Of a DNA stretch of 64,000 bases, positions 1 to 9,256 are shown one piece after another. A program made the position numbers and the translations under genes. Source of the stretch: JAGRMG01 sp047975215 (GTDB taxonomy: Bacteria > Pseudomonadota > Alphaproteobacteria > Rhodobacterales > Rhodobacteraceae); contig JBKEDD010000129.1 in the NCBI GenBank assembly GCA_047975215.1, forward strand, positions 62,001 through 126,000, given 5' to 3'. Every line of letters starts with the position of its first letter. Positions within the stretch are counted from its first letter, which is position 1. The notes under the pieces are model-generated. The model was not told the DNA's origin. It did no database searches and saw only the letters and a program-made list of their open reading frames with translations.

Positions 1-536
1 CGCATGCCGTCTGGCCGATCATGCGCGATCAGAAATACGGGCGCATCGTCATGACGGCGTCCGGGTCGGGCCTTTACGGCAATTTCGGCCAGGCCAATTA
101 CGGTGCCGCCAAGGCCGGGGTCATGGGCCTGATGAACGTGCTGCATCTGGAAGGTGCGCGCGACAACATCCGCGTCAACACGCTGGCGCCCACGGCCGCC
201 ACGCGAATGACCGAGGATCTGCTGCCCGAACAGGCGCTGGACTTGCTGGCGCCCGAAAAGATCACCCCCGGCCTGCTGTATCTGGTCAGCGAGGATGCGC
301 CGTCGCGCACAATTCTGGCCGCCGGGGCAGGGTGCTATGCGCAAACCCGCGTACTGGAGACCGAAGGCGTGCTGCTGGAGGACGACACCAATACGCCCGA
401 GGGCGTGGCTGCGCGCTTTGCGGAAATCGCCGCGCCCGAGGGCCAGCGGGAACTGACGGATGCGTTCTCGCAAACCCGCAAATACGCGATCAAGGCGGCG
501 CGGGCGCGTGGCCTCAACCTGTCATGGAGCGATTGA
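1..536 (+). CDS. SDR family 3-hydroxyacyl-CoA dehydrogenase-like protein (5' partial)
   Basis: The frame runs in from the left edge, so only the C-terminal 177 residues are visible. They form the second half of a short-chain dehydrogenase: serines in TASGSG, then the catalytic Tyr and Lys in NYGAAK (visible residues 33 and 37), then the NTLAP segment after the active site. The GLYGNFGQANYGAAK stretch resembles the dehydrogenase domain of peroxisomal-type multifunctional enzyme 2, so a (3R)-hydroxyacyl-CoA dehydrogenase in a beta-oxidation-like route is the best guess. The TGA stop lies one base before the TTG start proposed for the next gene, so the two are probably co-translated. The Rossmann nucleotide-binding half is outside the window. 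Confidence 0.85.
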   Translation, partial: HAVWPIMRDQKYGRIVMTASGSGLYGNFGQANYGAAKAGVMGLMNVLHLEGARDNIRVNTLAPTAATRMTEDLLPEQALDLLAPEKITPGLLYLVSEDAPSRTILAAGAGCYAQTRVLETEGVLLEDDTNTPEGVAARFAEIAAPEGQRELTDAFSQTRKYAIKAARARGLNLSWSD

Positions 537-537
537 A

Positions 538-1551
538 TTGACCCTGCCCGCCAGCCAACGCGACGAAAGCCACCTGCCGCCGGCCCTACGCGGACTGCGC
601 CTGCCGATGATCGCGGCACCGCTGTTCATCATCTCGGTTCCCGATCTGGTCATTGCCCAGTGCAAGGCCGGGGTCATCGGATCGTTTCCGGCACTGAATG
701 CGCGCGAGAAGGCGGGCGAGCCGGTACAGCTCGAGTCATGGCTGATGCGCATCACCGAAGAACTGGACCGGCACAACCAGGCCAACCCGGACCGGCCGGC
801 GGCGCCCTTTGCCGTCAACCAGATCGTGCACCGCTCGAACGCGAGGCTGGACCGCGATATCGACATTTGCGCAAAATGGAAGGTGCCGGTCTGGATCACC
901 TCGCTGGGCGCGCGGGTAGAGGTCAACGAGGCGGCGCATTCGGCCGGCGGCGTCGTTCTGCACGACATCATCAACGACACCTTCGCGCGCAAGGCCATCG
1001 ACAAGGGCGCCGACGGGCTGATCGCGGTGGCGGCGGGCGCGGGGGGGCATGCGGGCCGACAATCGCCGTTCGCGCTGATCCGCGAGATCCGGGCCTGGTT
1101 CGACGGGCCGCTGGCGTTGTCGGGCGCCATCGCCTCGGGTCACGCGTTGCTGGCGGCACGCGCGATCGGCGCCGATTTCGGTTATGTCGGTTCGCCCTTC
1201 ATCGCCACGCACGAGGCCAACGCGCAGGAAGCCTACAAGCAGATGATCGTCGAGGGCGGGGCCGAGGATATCGTCTATTCCTCGCTTTTCACCGGCGTTC
1301 ACGGCAACTATCTCAAACGCTCGATCGAACGTGCCGGGCTTGACCCCGACAACCTGCCCGAGGCCGATCCCTCAACGATGAATTTCGCCGAAGGGTCGTC
1401 CAGGCCGAAGGCCTGGAAGGAGATCTGGGGATGCGGCCAGGGTATCGGCGACGTGCGAGAAGTGACCGGAGCGGCGGACCTGGTGGCGCGGATCGACCGA
1501 GAGTATCGCGCCGCCGGCGCCCGGCTGGCAGCGGAATTCGCCACCGCCTGA
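538..1551 (+). CDS. Nitronate monooxygenase-like FMN flavoprotein
   Basis: The product is a 2-nitropropane dioxygenase/nitronate monooxygenase-family TIM barrel of 337 residues. The N-terminal LRLPMIAAPLF strand is the usual family opening, and GAGGHAG near residue 180 is the FMN-phosphate/active-site glycine-histidine motif. A GS-type phosphate loop follows in GYVGSPF. The TTG at 538 is chosen because it sits one base after the upstream stop; an ATG at 607 would start directly at PMIAAP, and an upstream ATG at 460 would overlap the SDR gene by 77 bases. Such enzymes often sit in acyl-CoA degradation clusters without acting on nitronates, so the substrate is unknown. Confidence 0.8.
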   Translation: MTLPASQRDESHLPPALRGLRLPMIAAPLFIISVPDLVIAQCKAGVIGSFPALNAREKAGEPVQLESWLMRITEELDRHNQANPDRPAAPFAVNQIVHRSNARLDRDIDICAKWKVPVWITSLGARVEVNEAAHSAGGVVLHDIINDTFARKAIDKGADGLIAVAAGAGGHAGRQSPFALIREIRAWFDGPLALSGAIASGHALLAARAIGADFGYVGSPFIATHEANAQEAYKQMIVEGGAEDIVYSSLFTGVHGNYLKRSIERAGLDPDNLPEADPSTMNFAEGSSRPKAWKEIWGCGQGIGDVREVTGAADLVARIDREYRAAGARLAAEFATA

Positions 1552-1624
1552 AGCGGCGGATGCGAAACCGGTTTGCTTTCGGCCGCGCCTTCGGGAGGAT
1601 GAGCCACAGCAAGGGGGACCGTGC

Positions 1625-2653
1625 ATGACCCAATCCACCCAAACGCTCGATCTGGCGGCGGTCGATGCGTATCTTGCGCAAAACCTGCCGGGCTATCGCG
1701 GGCCGCTCGGCGCGCGCAAGTTCGAAACCGGGCAATCCAACCCGACCTTTCTGCTGACCACCCCCGCAAGGCGCTATGTGCTGCGGCGCAAACCGCCCGG
1801 CACCTTGCTGAAATCGGCGCATGCGGTCGATCGCGAATACCGGGTGCAACATGCGCTGGCGGGCAGCCGGGTGCCGGTGGCGCGGATGCACCTTCTCTGC
1901 GAGGACGACGCGGTCATCGGTTCGGCCTTCTACGTGATGGATTTCGTGAAGGGGCGCAATTTCGCCGATCCGCTGATGGAGGGCGAGAGCAACGCCACGA
2001 GAGCGGCGGTCATCGACGAGATGAACCGGGTTCTGGCCGATCTGCACATGGTCGATATCAACGCCGCCGGCCTGTCGGACTATGGCCCGCCCGGCAACTA
2101 TTTCGAACGCCAGGTGGCGCGCTGGTCCAAACAGTACCGCGCGTCCGAGACCGAGACCATCCCGGCGATGGACCGGCTGATGCGCGCCCTGGTCGAGCGG
2201 ATGCCCCGGGAGGACGGCCAGCGAACGTTGGTGCATGGCGATTACCGTATCGACAACATGATCTTTGCCGACAGCGGGCCGGAGTGCCTGGCGGTACTGG
2301 ACTGGGAACTTAGCACCATTGGCCACCCCTATGCCGATCTGGCCAGCGTCATCATGCAATGGCAGATGCCGGCCGGTTCCGAAGGGCGCGGCATGGCCGG
2401 TATCGACCGCGCCGGGCTGGGGCTGCCTTCGGATGAAGAATTTATCGCAAGCTATTGCGAACGCAGGGGTTTGCCGGGAATCGATGATTTCGGATACTAC
2501 CTCGCATTCTGTTTCTTCCGCATGGCCGGTATCATTCAGGGGGTCATGAAACGGGCGCTTGACGGCAACGCATCCAACCCCGAACGGGGGCTGGCGCTGG
2601 GGCGATATGTGCCCCTGTTTGCCGATCACGGGCTTGCGGCGCTGGTGCGATAG
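1625..2653 (+). CDS. APH-type phosphotransferase (ACAD10/11 kinase-like)
   Basis: This 342-residue protein has the aminoglycoside-phosphotransferase kinase fold. The catalytic loop HGDYRIDNM (near residue 202) and the metal-binding LDWELSTIGHPYADL segment are the Brenner-type motifs. The pattern matches the kinase domain fused to acyl-CoA dehydrogenase in mammalian ACAD10/ACAD11, which acts on 4-hydroxyacyl-CoAs, rather than antibiotic-resistance kinases. Here it is free-standing, 73 bases after the flavoprotein gene and 13 bases before an IclR regulator. A role in hydroxyacyl-CoA catabolism fits the neighbours, but is inferred. Confidence 0.82.
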   Translation: MTQSTQTLDLAAVDAYLAQNLPGYRGPLGARKFETGQSNPTFLLTTPARRYVLRRKPPGTLLKSAHAVDREYRVQHALAGSRVPVARMHLLCEDDAVIGSAFYVMDFVKGRNFADPLMEGESNATRAAVIDEMNRVLADLHMVDINAAGLSDYGPPGNYFERQVARWSKQYRASETETIPAMDRLMRALVERMPREDGQRTLVHGDYRIDNMIFADSGPECLAVLDWELSTIGHPYADLASVIMQWQMPAGSEGRGMAGIDRAGLGLPSDEEFIASYCERRGLPGIDDFGYYLAFCFFRMAGIIQGVMKRALDGNASNPERGLALGRYVPLFADHGLAALVR

Positions 2654-2666
2654 CGGAGAATAGGCC

Positions 2667-3479
2667 ATGCCCGAACCCGAATTCGCGCCGCGCCCCGACG
2701 AGGCCCGCGACCGCAGTTTCGTCACCGCCCTTGCGCGGGGGCTGGATGTGCTGCGCTGTTTCCGTGCCGGCGATCTGGATCTGACCAATGCCGACATCTC
2801 CGCACGCACCGGCCTGCCCAAGGCGACGGTGTCACGCCTGACCCATACGCTGTGCGCGCTTGAATACCTGGTTGCCGATCCGCGCACCGGAACCTATCGG
2901 CTGGGCGTGGGCGTTCTCCGGCTGGGTTTTGGCGTGCTGGCGGGCATGGATATCGGCGAGCGCGCCGCGGGAGTGCTGCGGGAGTTGCGCAACGGGCCGA
3001 ATTCCTACATCACCGCGGCGCTGGGTGAACGTCACCGCGCCGATGTGGTCTATGTCGCGGTGCACCGTTCGCGCGAAAACCTGTCGCTGGCCATGCATGT
3101 CGGTTCGCGCCTGCCGTTGTTTCATTCCGCGATCGGGCGCGCGATCCTGGTTGCCATGCAGCCCGAGGATCGCGAAACCGTATTTGACATCGCCCGCCGT
3201 GACGATCCGGCCGGAGAGGCGGCACGCCGAACCGCGTACGAGCGCGCCGCATCGGAATATGCCGGTAAGGGCTTTTGCACCGGATACGGGGAATGGCGCT
3301 CGGATGTGAACGGCATTGCCGTGCCGGTGGCGTCGCTTGACGGCGCGCACCTTTACGGGCTGAACGTGGGCGGGCCATCCTATCGGGTCGGCGAACGTGA
3401 GTTGGAGGACCACTACGCACCGCTTCTGATCGCGGCGGCCCGCAAGCTGACGGTGCAGCCCCCAGCCACCCGGGGCTGA
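2667..3479 (+). CDS. IclR family transcriptional regulator
   Basis: This 270-residue protein has an N-terminal winged HTH (about residues 17-80; recognition helix near GLPKATVSRLTHTL) followed by a C-terminal IclR effector-binding domain (GRAILVAM, then VNGIAVPVASLDG). It follows the kinase gene by 13 bases on the same strand, so it probably regulates this acyl-CoA cluster. IclR proteins usually sense aromatic or short-chain acid intermediates; the ligand cannot be read from the sequence. Confidence 0.88.
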   Translation: MPEPEFAPRPDEARDRSFVTALARGLDVLRCFRAGDLDLTNADISARTGLPKATVSRLTHTLCALEYLVADPRTGTYRLGVGVLRLGFGVLAGMDIGERAAGVLRELRNGPNSYITAALGERHRADVVYVAVHRSRENLSLAMHVGSRLPLFHSAIGRAILVAMQPEDRETVFDIARRDDPAGEAARRTAYERAASEYAGKGFCTGYGEWRSDVNGIAVPVASLDGAHLYGLNVGGPSYRVGERELEDHYAPLLIAAARKLTVQPPATRG

Positions 3480-3548
3480 CGACGACAGGGCGTTTGCGTC
3501 ATTGTTCGCGCGCTGCTCTATCGTGTCGCCGCGTTCGGTGCCGCGCAT

Positions 3549-4157
3549 CTACAGGTTCATCGCCCTTTGCAGCGCGGGGCGCTCGAGCAGGCGGTCGGCA
3601 TAGGCCGACAGGGCCGGCTTGTCGCTGAAATCCGCCTTCAACAGGTCGCGCGACACGATCACGGCATGGCCGGTCATGATATCGGCGGCACTGAAGTCCC
3701 CGGCCAGATAGTCGCGGCCCTGAATATGTGCCGCAAGCGGCGTCAGCATCTGGTTCAACAGCTTGGCGGCCCGCTTTACGTTCAACTCGGTGCGCCGTTC
3801 GGGCGGCAGCAGGATGGTTTCCACCACCAGCGTATTGACGGGCACCATTATCATGCCCTCGCAATAGTGGAACCATTGCAGATAGGCGGGAAACTCCGGC
3901 GCATCGACGGGCGGCGCGAGCCTGCCGTTGCCGTGGCGGGCCAGAAGGTATTGCACGATGGCCCCGGATTCGAAGATCGTGACCGCGCCGTCCTCAAGGG
4001 TCGGAACCCGGCCCGCCGGATGGAGTTTCAGATACCCCGGTTCACGCATGGCGGGTTCGCCAAGGGTGAATTTGATGGTCTCGTAGTCCAGCCCCAGTTC
4101 TTCCAGCAGCCAGGCCACCCTGACTGCGCGGCTGTTCTGAGCGTAATAGAGTTTCAC
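3549..4157 (-). CDS. Glutathione S-transferase family protein
   Basis: This is a cytosolic GST of 202 residues. The N-terminal thioredoxin-fold domain opens with KLYYAQNSRAVRVAW and contains the cis-proline/ESGAI glutathione-binding stretch (GRVPTLEDG, then FESGAIVQYL); an all-helical C-terminal domain follows. I chose the GTG start at 4157 because GGGAAG lies just upstream and family members begin at this strand; the longer frame from 4259 would add about 34 residues without similarity. It is divergent from the enoyl-CoA isomerase gene, with a shared regulatory gap of about 130 bases. Confidence 0.83.
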   Translation of the reverse strand: MKLYYAQNSRAVRVAWLLEELGLDYETIKFTLGEPAMREPGYLKLHPAGRVPTLEDGAVTIFESGAIVQYLLARHGNGRLAPPVDAPEFPAYLQWFHYCEGMIMVPVNTLVVETILLPPERRTELNVKRAAKLLNQMLTPLAAHIQGRDYLAGDFSAADIMTGHAVIVSRDLLKADFSDKPALSAYADRLLERPALQRAMNL

Positions 4158-4290
4158 GTTGGCTTCCCGCGTTTTGTTGACGTTTGAGGGGCAGGGAGGT
4201 TTGACAAGCCCCACCGGCAAGGAAACAGTAGGAGCCGGAGATTTGGCGTCAATGCGCAAGACAGGTTTCGGAGCGGCGGAAGGGGTCGAT

Positions 4291-5043
4291 ATGGGCGAAG
4301 AAGATTGGCTGATCCGGCGCGATCATGCGGACGGGGTCGTCGAGGTGGTGCTGAACCGCGCGCCCGTGAACGCGCTGAGCGCAGGGTTCCTGATGGATTT
4401 CGCGGCACTGATCGACGTGCTGGCCAGCGAAACCGCCGTTCGTGCGGTAGTTTTATCAAGCCCGTTCAAGGTGTTTTCTGCCGGTCTTGACCTGAAGGAG
4501 GCGCAGCATTTCGACATCAAGGCGCAGAACGCCATCGTCGAGGGGCTGAATGTCGCCTTCCTGCGCCTGTTCGCCTGCCAGAAACCCGTGGTTGCGGCGG
4601 TTGGTGGCGCGGCCATCGCGGGCGGGCTGTTCTACGTGCTGGCCAGCGACTTCCGGGTCGCCGCACCGCGCGCCCGGTTCGGTCTGGCCGAAGTGCGGGT
4701 CGGGGCCGATTTTCCCGTGGGGCCGCTTGAGATCGCCCGGGCGACGCTTTGCCCGAACACGCTGCGGCGTCTGATGCTGACCGGGCAGCCGGTGGATGCC
4801 GATGCCGCGCGATCCGCCGGGATCGTGGATGTTATCGACGACGGCGACCCGCATGCCCGCGCGCTGCGCGAGGCCCAGGCGCTGGCGGCCATTCCGCCAC
4901 TGACCTATGCATCGGTCAAGCGCCAGATTCGCGGCAAGACTATCGACCTGATCGAGAACGCGCTGAGCCATGGCGGCAACAGGCCCGAAGGCGGCTGGTA
5001 CAATTCCGAAACCCGCGATGCCATGGCGCGGATGATCGGCTGA
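4291..5043 (+). CDS. Enoyl-CoA hydratase/isomerase (delta3-delta2-enoyl-CoA isomerase type)
   Basis: This crotonase-fold protein of 250 residues has the two oxyanion-hole segments FSAGLDLKEA and AVGGAAIAGG. A Glu in GLAEVRVGADFPVG lies where mitochondrial ECI1-type isomerases keep their single catalytic glutamate, which favours an isomerase over a hydratase. The ATG at 4291 is preceded by AGGGG at a good distance; the open frame extends upstream to 4159 but that part has no family features. It heads the hydrolase/acetoacetate-CoA ligase/thioesterase group and probably handles unsaturated acyl-CoAs. Confidence 0.83.
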   Translation: MGEEDWLIRRDHADGVVEVVLNRAPVNALSAGFLMDFAALIDVLASETAVRAVVLSSPFKVFSAGLDLKEAQHFDIKAQNAIVEGLNVAFLRLFACQKPVVAAVGGAAIAGGLFYVLASDFRVAAPRARFGLAEVRVGADFPVGPLEIARATLCPNTLRRLMLTGQPVDADAARSAGIVDVIDDGDPHARALREAQALAAIPPLTYASVKRQIRGKTIDLIENALSHGGNRPEGGWYNSETRDAMARMIG

Positions 5044-5140
5044 GCGAGGAAAGTGACGGCACGGGATGCTCGACACCTGGACGCAAAAACGATCTGATCG
5101 GCGCCGGAACCGGCCTCTCGATGAAGGAGTGACAGCAGGC

Positions 5141-6382
5141 ATGACGCGCCCAAATCCGCAACACGGGGGCTTTGACCCGGCCCGGTTGAGCCGCATCGAC
5201 ACATGGATGCAACGCTATGTGGACGAACGAAAATATCCCGGCAGCTCGGTTCTTGTCGCGCGCCATGGCGAGGAAGTGCATTTTCACGCCGCCGGGCTGC
5301 GCAACGTAGAAGCCGCGCTACCTTTCGAGCGCGATACACTGGTGCGCATCTACTCGATGACCAAGCCGGTGACGACTGTGGCGGCGATGATGCTGGCCGA
5401 ACGCGGGCTGTTCCATCTCGATGCGCCTGTATCCGATTTCATCCCCGCGTTTTCCGAGTGCCGCGCGCTGATTCCCGGGGCCGAGCGGATCGACCAGACC
5501 GAACCCTGCACGACGCCGACACTGCACCAGTTGATGACCCACACAAGCGGGCTGAGCTATCCGTTCAACCCCGGCGTACTGAGTCGCGCGATGGACGCCG
5601 AGGATATCCTGTTCAAGCCCAACCAGGGCGTTCTGGCCGACATGACAGACCGTGTCGCGGCGCTGCCGCTGGCATTCGCCCCCGGCAGCCGGTGGGAATA
5701 CTCGGTCGGCATCGACATCCTGGGCCGCGTGATCGAAGTGGTCTCGGGGCAGACGCTGGCGGCGTTTCTCGAACGTGAAATTCTTGCGCCGCTGGGCATG
5801 TCGCAAACCGCGTTTTCGGTGCCCGAAGGTGCGGGGACGCGCCTTGCATCGCTCTATACGCCGCTCGAGGGCAACGAGATGGCGCTGAATGCGGCCAGAC
5901 GGGGCGGCGACACGCTGCGCCTGACCGATGCGGCGGGCCGCTCTCCTTTCGAGGCCGCCACGATGTATTCCGGCGGCGGCGGGCTGGTGGGCACCATCGA
6001 CGATTATATGAAATTCGCCGAGATGCTTCGCCTCGGCGGTGTCTGCGACGGCGCCCGGTTGCTGAGCCCGGGGACGGTGGATTTCATGATGCGCAACCAT
6101 CTACCGGGCGAGATCGCGTCCATGGGGCCGCAGAGTTTCGCCGAACAACCCATGGAAGGCATGGGGTTCGGCCTGGGCGGCGCCGTGGTACTGGATCCGG
6201 CCCGCGCCCGAAGCCCCGGGAATGTCGGCGATTTCAGTTGGGGCGGCATGGCCTCGACCTTCTTCTGGATCGACCGTGCGCTTGATCTCTGCGTCGTGTT
6301 CTTCACCCAGCTTGCACCGTCCAGTTCCTACCCGGCGCGTTCGCAGCTCAAGGCGCTGGTGCATGGGGCGATCCTGTCATGA
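5141..6382 (+). CDS. Serine hydrolase, beta-lactamase class C/EstB-like family
   Basis: This 413-residue protein has the class C beta-lactamase/penicillin-binding fold. The nucleophile motif SMTK (SxxK) is followed by the YSVGIDILG segment in place of YxN, and the C-terminal strand carries GGMASTFF. No signal peptide is evident, so it is probably a cytoplasmic esterase or lactonase and not a resistance enzyme. The ATG at 5141 follows an AAGGAG site; the frame is open from 5066. Its stop overlaps the acetoacetate-CoA ligase start by four bases (ATGA), so the two are translationally coupled. The substrate is unknown. Confidence 0.82.
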   Translation: MTRPNPQHGGFDPARLSRIDTWMQRYVDERKYPGSSVLVARHGEEVHFHAAGLRNVEAALPFERDTLVRIYSMTKPVTTVAAMMLAERGLFHLDAPVSDFIPAFSECRALIPGAERIDQTEPCTTPTLHQLMTHTSGLSYPFNPGVLSRAMDAEDILFKPNQGVLADMTDRVAALPLAFAPGSRWEYSVGIDILGRVIEVVSGQTLAAFLEREILAPLGMSQTAFSVPEGAGTRLASLYTPLEGNEMALNAARRGGDTLRLTDAAGRSPFEAATMYSGGGGLVGTIDDYMKFAEMLRLGGVCDGARLLSPGTVDFMMRNHLPGEIASMGPQSFAEQPMEGMGFGLGGAVVLDPARARSPGNVGDFSWGGMASTFFWIDRALDLCVVFFTQLAPSSSYPARSQLKALVHGAILS

Positions 6383-8361
6383 CCGCCCCGCGCCCCGTCC
6401 TCTGGACCCCGTCACCCGACCGCGCCGACGCCAGCCGCATGGCAGACTTCATCCGCTGGCTGAAGGCCGAACGCGGGCTGGAATTTAACGACTACAACGC
6501 CCTCTGGGAATGGAGCGTGAGCGACCTTGAAGGGTTCTGGTCGGCGATCTGGGCGTTCTTCGACATCCGTGCCAGCGCACCTTACAGCCGGGTTCTGGCC
6601 GAACGCCGGATGCCCGGCGCGGTCTGGTTTCCCGGCGCGCGGCTGAACTTTGCCGAGAATATTTTGCGCCACGCGCAAGATATGCCGAAAAAACAGGCTC
6701 TTGCCGTGCAATCCGAAACCTTCGGGCGGCGCGAACTGACCTGGGCGCAACTGGCCGCGCAGGTTGGAAGCGTCGCAGCGCGGTTTCGCGCCATGGGTCT
6801 GGGGCAGGGCGATCGCGTGGTGGCGATCCTGCCCAACACCGATACCGCGCTGGTCGCCATGCTGGCCGCCGCCAGCATCGGCGCGATCTGGTCGCTATGC
6901 GCGCCCGACATGGGCCATGTGGCGATTCTCGACCGGTTCCGCCAGATCGAACCGAAACTGCTGATCGCGCAGGACGGATACGTTCATGCCGGCAACACCA
7001 TCGACCGGCGCGAGGTTCTCGCCACCATCGTCGCGGGGCTGCCCAGCCTCGAACGCGTCGTCCATGTCCCCGTAACTGGCCAGGTGCCTCCGGGCGCGAT
7101 GAACTGGAGCGACCTGACCGGCGACGATGCCGCGCCCGAATTCGCGCAACTGCCCTTCGATCACCCGCTATGGGTGGTCTATTCCTCGGGTACCACGGGC
7201 AACCCCAAGCCCATCGTGCATGGCCATGGTGGCGTGCTGCTGGAAGGATCGAAGCAATCGCTGCATCAGGATCTGGGCGCGAAGGACCGGTTCTGCTGGC
7301 TCACGTCGTCTGGCTGGATCATGTGGAACGCGCAGTTCACGGCGCTGGGGCAGGGCGCCACCCTGATCACCCATGACGGCGCGCCGGGCCATCCCGATCT
7401 GATGGAAGTCTGGCGTATGGTGGCGCGCGAGAGGATCACCTATTTCGGTGCCGGTGCGGCCTTTGTGGCGGTCTGCGCCAAGGCCGGCATCCGCCCGGGC
7501 GACGATCTGGACCTGTCTGCGCTGCGCTCGCTCGGCGTCACCGGATCGCCGCTGACATCGGACGGCTATGACTGGGTTTATGACGCGGTAAAATCCGATA
7601 TCTGGCTGGCGCCGATCTCGGGCGGGACGGATTTCTGCGGCGTGTTCGTGGGCGGCAACCCGATGCTGCCGGTGCGCGCGGGCGAAATGCAGTGCCGGTT
7701 TCTGGGCAATGCCGTGCGCGCCTTTGACGAGGCGGGCAACGAACTGGTCGGGCAGGTGGGTGAACTGGTCTGCACCGAACCGCTGCCCTCGATGCCGCTG
7801 TATTTCTGGGGCGACGACGATGGCAGCCGCCTGCACGACAGCTATTTCGATACCTATCCCGGTATCTGGCGGCACGGTGACTGGATCGAATTCACTCCCG
7901 AGGGCGGATCTGTCATCTACGGGCGCTCCGATGCCACCATCAACCGCAAGGGTCTGCGCATGGGCAGCGCCGAGATCTATCAGGCGGTCGAGAGCCTGCC
8001 CGAGGTCATGGATTCGCTTGTCGTCGATCTGGAATTCCTGGGCCGCGAAAGCTACATGCCGCTGTTCGTGGTTCTGGCGCCGGGCAATACGCTGAACGAT
8101 GTGCTGAAAGAGCGCATCAATGCCGCGGTCCGGGCCGGCATTTCGGCGCGCTTCATCCCCAACGAGATCGTGCAGATCGAGGAAGTGCCGCGCACGCTTT
8201 CGGGCAAGAAGCTTGAAGTACCGGTAAAGAAGCTGCTGCTCGGCGGCGACCCCGACAAGGTGGTGAACCGCGATTCGATGACGAACCCGGGCAGTTTCGA
8301 CTTTTTCGTTGCCTATGCCAAGGCCCGAGGAGGACATAAGGAAAGCCACGCAAATGACTGA
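6379..8361 (+). CDS. Acetoacetate-CoA ligase (acetoacetyl-CoA synthetase)
   Basis: The enzyme activates acetoacetate (or a related short acid) to its CoA thioester with ATP. At 660 residues it has the usual size for acetoacetyl-CoA synthetases. Adenylate-forming motifs are clear: SSGTTGNPKP (ATP/phosphate loop), YGRSDATINRKGLRMG (hinge) and SGKKLEVPVKK with the C-terminal catalytic Lys. The N-terminal VLWTPSPDRADASRMADF and FWSAIWAFF blocks are typical of the family. It overlaps the preceding hydrolase by four bases and the following thioesterase by eight. Confidence 0.92.
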   Translation: MTAPRPVLWTPSPDRADASRMADFIRWLKAERGLEFNDYNALWEWSVSDLEGFWSAIWAFFDIRASAPYSRVLAERRMPGAVWFPGARLNFAENILRHAQDMPKKQALAVQSETFGRRELTWAQLAAQVGSVAARFRAMGLGQGDRVVAILPNTDTALVAMLAAASIGAIWSLCAPDMGHVAILDRFRQIEPKLLIAQDGYVHAGNTIDRREVLATIVAGLPSLERVVHVPVTGQVPPGAMNWSDLTGDDAAPEFAQLPFDHPLWVVYSSGTTGNPKPIVHGHGGVLLEGSKQSLHQDLGAKDRFCWLTSSGWIMWNAQFTALGQGATLITHDGAPGHPDLMEVWRMVARERITYFGAGAAFVAVCAKAGIRPGDDLDLSALRSLGVTGSPLTSDGYDWVYDAVKSDIWLAPISGGTDFCGVFVGGNPMLPVRAGEMQCRFLGNAVRAFDEAGNELVGQVGELVCTEPLPSMPLYFWGDDDGSRLHDSYFDTYPGIWRHGDWIEFTPEGGSVIYGRSDATINRKGLRMGSAEIYQAVESLPEVMDSLVVDLEFLGRESYMPLFVVLAPGNTLNDVLKERINAAVRAGISARFIPNEIVQIEEVPRTLSGKKLEVPVKKLLLGGDPDKVVNRDSMTNPGSFDFFVAYAKARGGHKESHAND

Positions 8362-9217
8362 CATGGAACAGGAACTTCTTGACCTGCTGGATGTCGAGCG
8401 GCTTGAGGTCGATCTGTTTCGTGGCATCGGGTCAGGGGGTGAAACGCGCACCCGCATATTTGGCGGGCAGGTGATCGCGCAGGCGCTGGCGGCGGCCTAT
8501 CGTACCGTGCCCGACCGGTTGTGCCATTCGCTGCACGCCTATTTCATCCGCCCCGGTGACCCGGCCATTCCGGTGATCTATCAGGTCGACAGGGCCCGCG
8601 ATGGCGGCAGTTTCACCACGCGCCGGGTCGTGGCGATCCAGCACGGGCGCCAGATCCTGAACCTGTCGGCCTCGTTCCATGTGTCGGAAGAGGGCTGGAG
8701 CCATCAGCATGAGATGCCCGATGTCGCACCGCCCGAAACCCTGATGAGCCGCGAGGACATGCTGCGCGCCCAGGCCGAACGCATTCCCGAAGACCTGCGC
8801 GAGGAGTTCCTGCGCCCGCGGCCCATCGACTTTCGCGAGGTCGAACCGCGCGACCTGCTGGAACCGGGGCCGGCAGCGGACCGCAACCACCTGTGGTTCC
8901 GGATGGAGGCGGCACGCGGGCAAAGCCCGCAGGTTCAGCACATCCTGCTGGCCTATGCGTCCGACATGAACCTTCTGGGCTCGTCGCTGCGCCCGCACGG
9001 CCTGACCTGGTTTCGCAAGAAGGCGATGACGGCCAGTCTCGATCATGCCATGTGGTTTCACGCACCGATCAATTTCGGCGACTGGCACCTTTACACGATG
9101 GACGCGCCCTGGACGGGCGGCGGGCGCGGCTTCAATCGCGGCGCGATCTACACGCGCGACGGGCGGCTGGTGGCCAGCGTCGCGCAGGAAGGCCTGATGC
9201 GGCCGTTGCGCGAATAG
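8354..9217 (+). CDS. tesB: Acyl-CoA thioesterase II (TesB)
   Basis: This double hot-dog thioesterase of 287 residues hydrolyses medium/long acyl-CoAs to free acid and CoA. Family marks are RIFGGQVIAQAL near the N-terminus, the Asp in LAYASDMNLLG, the SLDHAMWFH strand, and the Gln in VASVAQEGLMR, matching the Asp/Thr/Gln active site of E. coli TesB. The ATG at 8354 overlaps the ligase stop and has AGGAGG about 20 bases upstream. It is the last gene of the plus-strand cluster; it may release CoA when intermediates pile up. Confidence 0.92.
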   Translation: MTDMEQELLDLLDVERLEVDLFRGIGSGGETRTRIFGGQVIAQALAAAYRTVPDRLCHSLHAYFIRPGDPAIPVIYQVDRARDGGSFTTRRVVAIQHGRQILNLSASFHVSEEGWSHQHEMPDVAPPETLMSREDMLRAQAERIPEDLREEFLRPRPIDFREVEPRDLLEPGPAADRNHLWFRMEAARGQSPQVQHILLAYASDMNLLGSSLRPHGLTWFRKKAMTASLDHAMWFHAPINFGDWHLYTMDAPWTGGGRGFNRGAIYTRDGRLVASVAQEGLMRPLRE

Positions 9218-9256
9218 CGCGGGGCCTTGGTGCCGCCCGCCACGAAGGGTTGAATC

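Noticed and set aside
1625..2653. Aminoglycoside resistance kinase
   Set aside because: The motifs are of the APH superfamily, but the sequence pattern and the acyl-CoA gene context fit the ACAD10/11-type kinases.
1313..2887. Frame of 524 codons antisense to the flavoprotein, kinase and IclR genes
   Set aside because: It crosses three recognisable genes on the other strand and shows no domain.
5141..6382. Antibiotic-resistance beta-lactamase
   Set aside because: The protein has the fold and the SxxK motif, but no signal peptide and a catabolic context; an esterase-type serine hydrolase is more likely.
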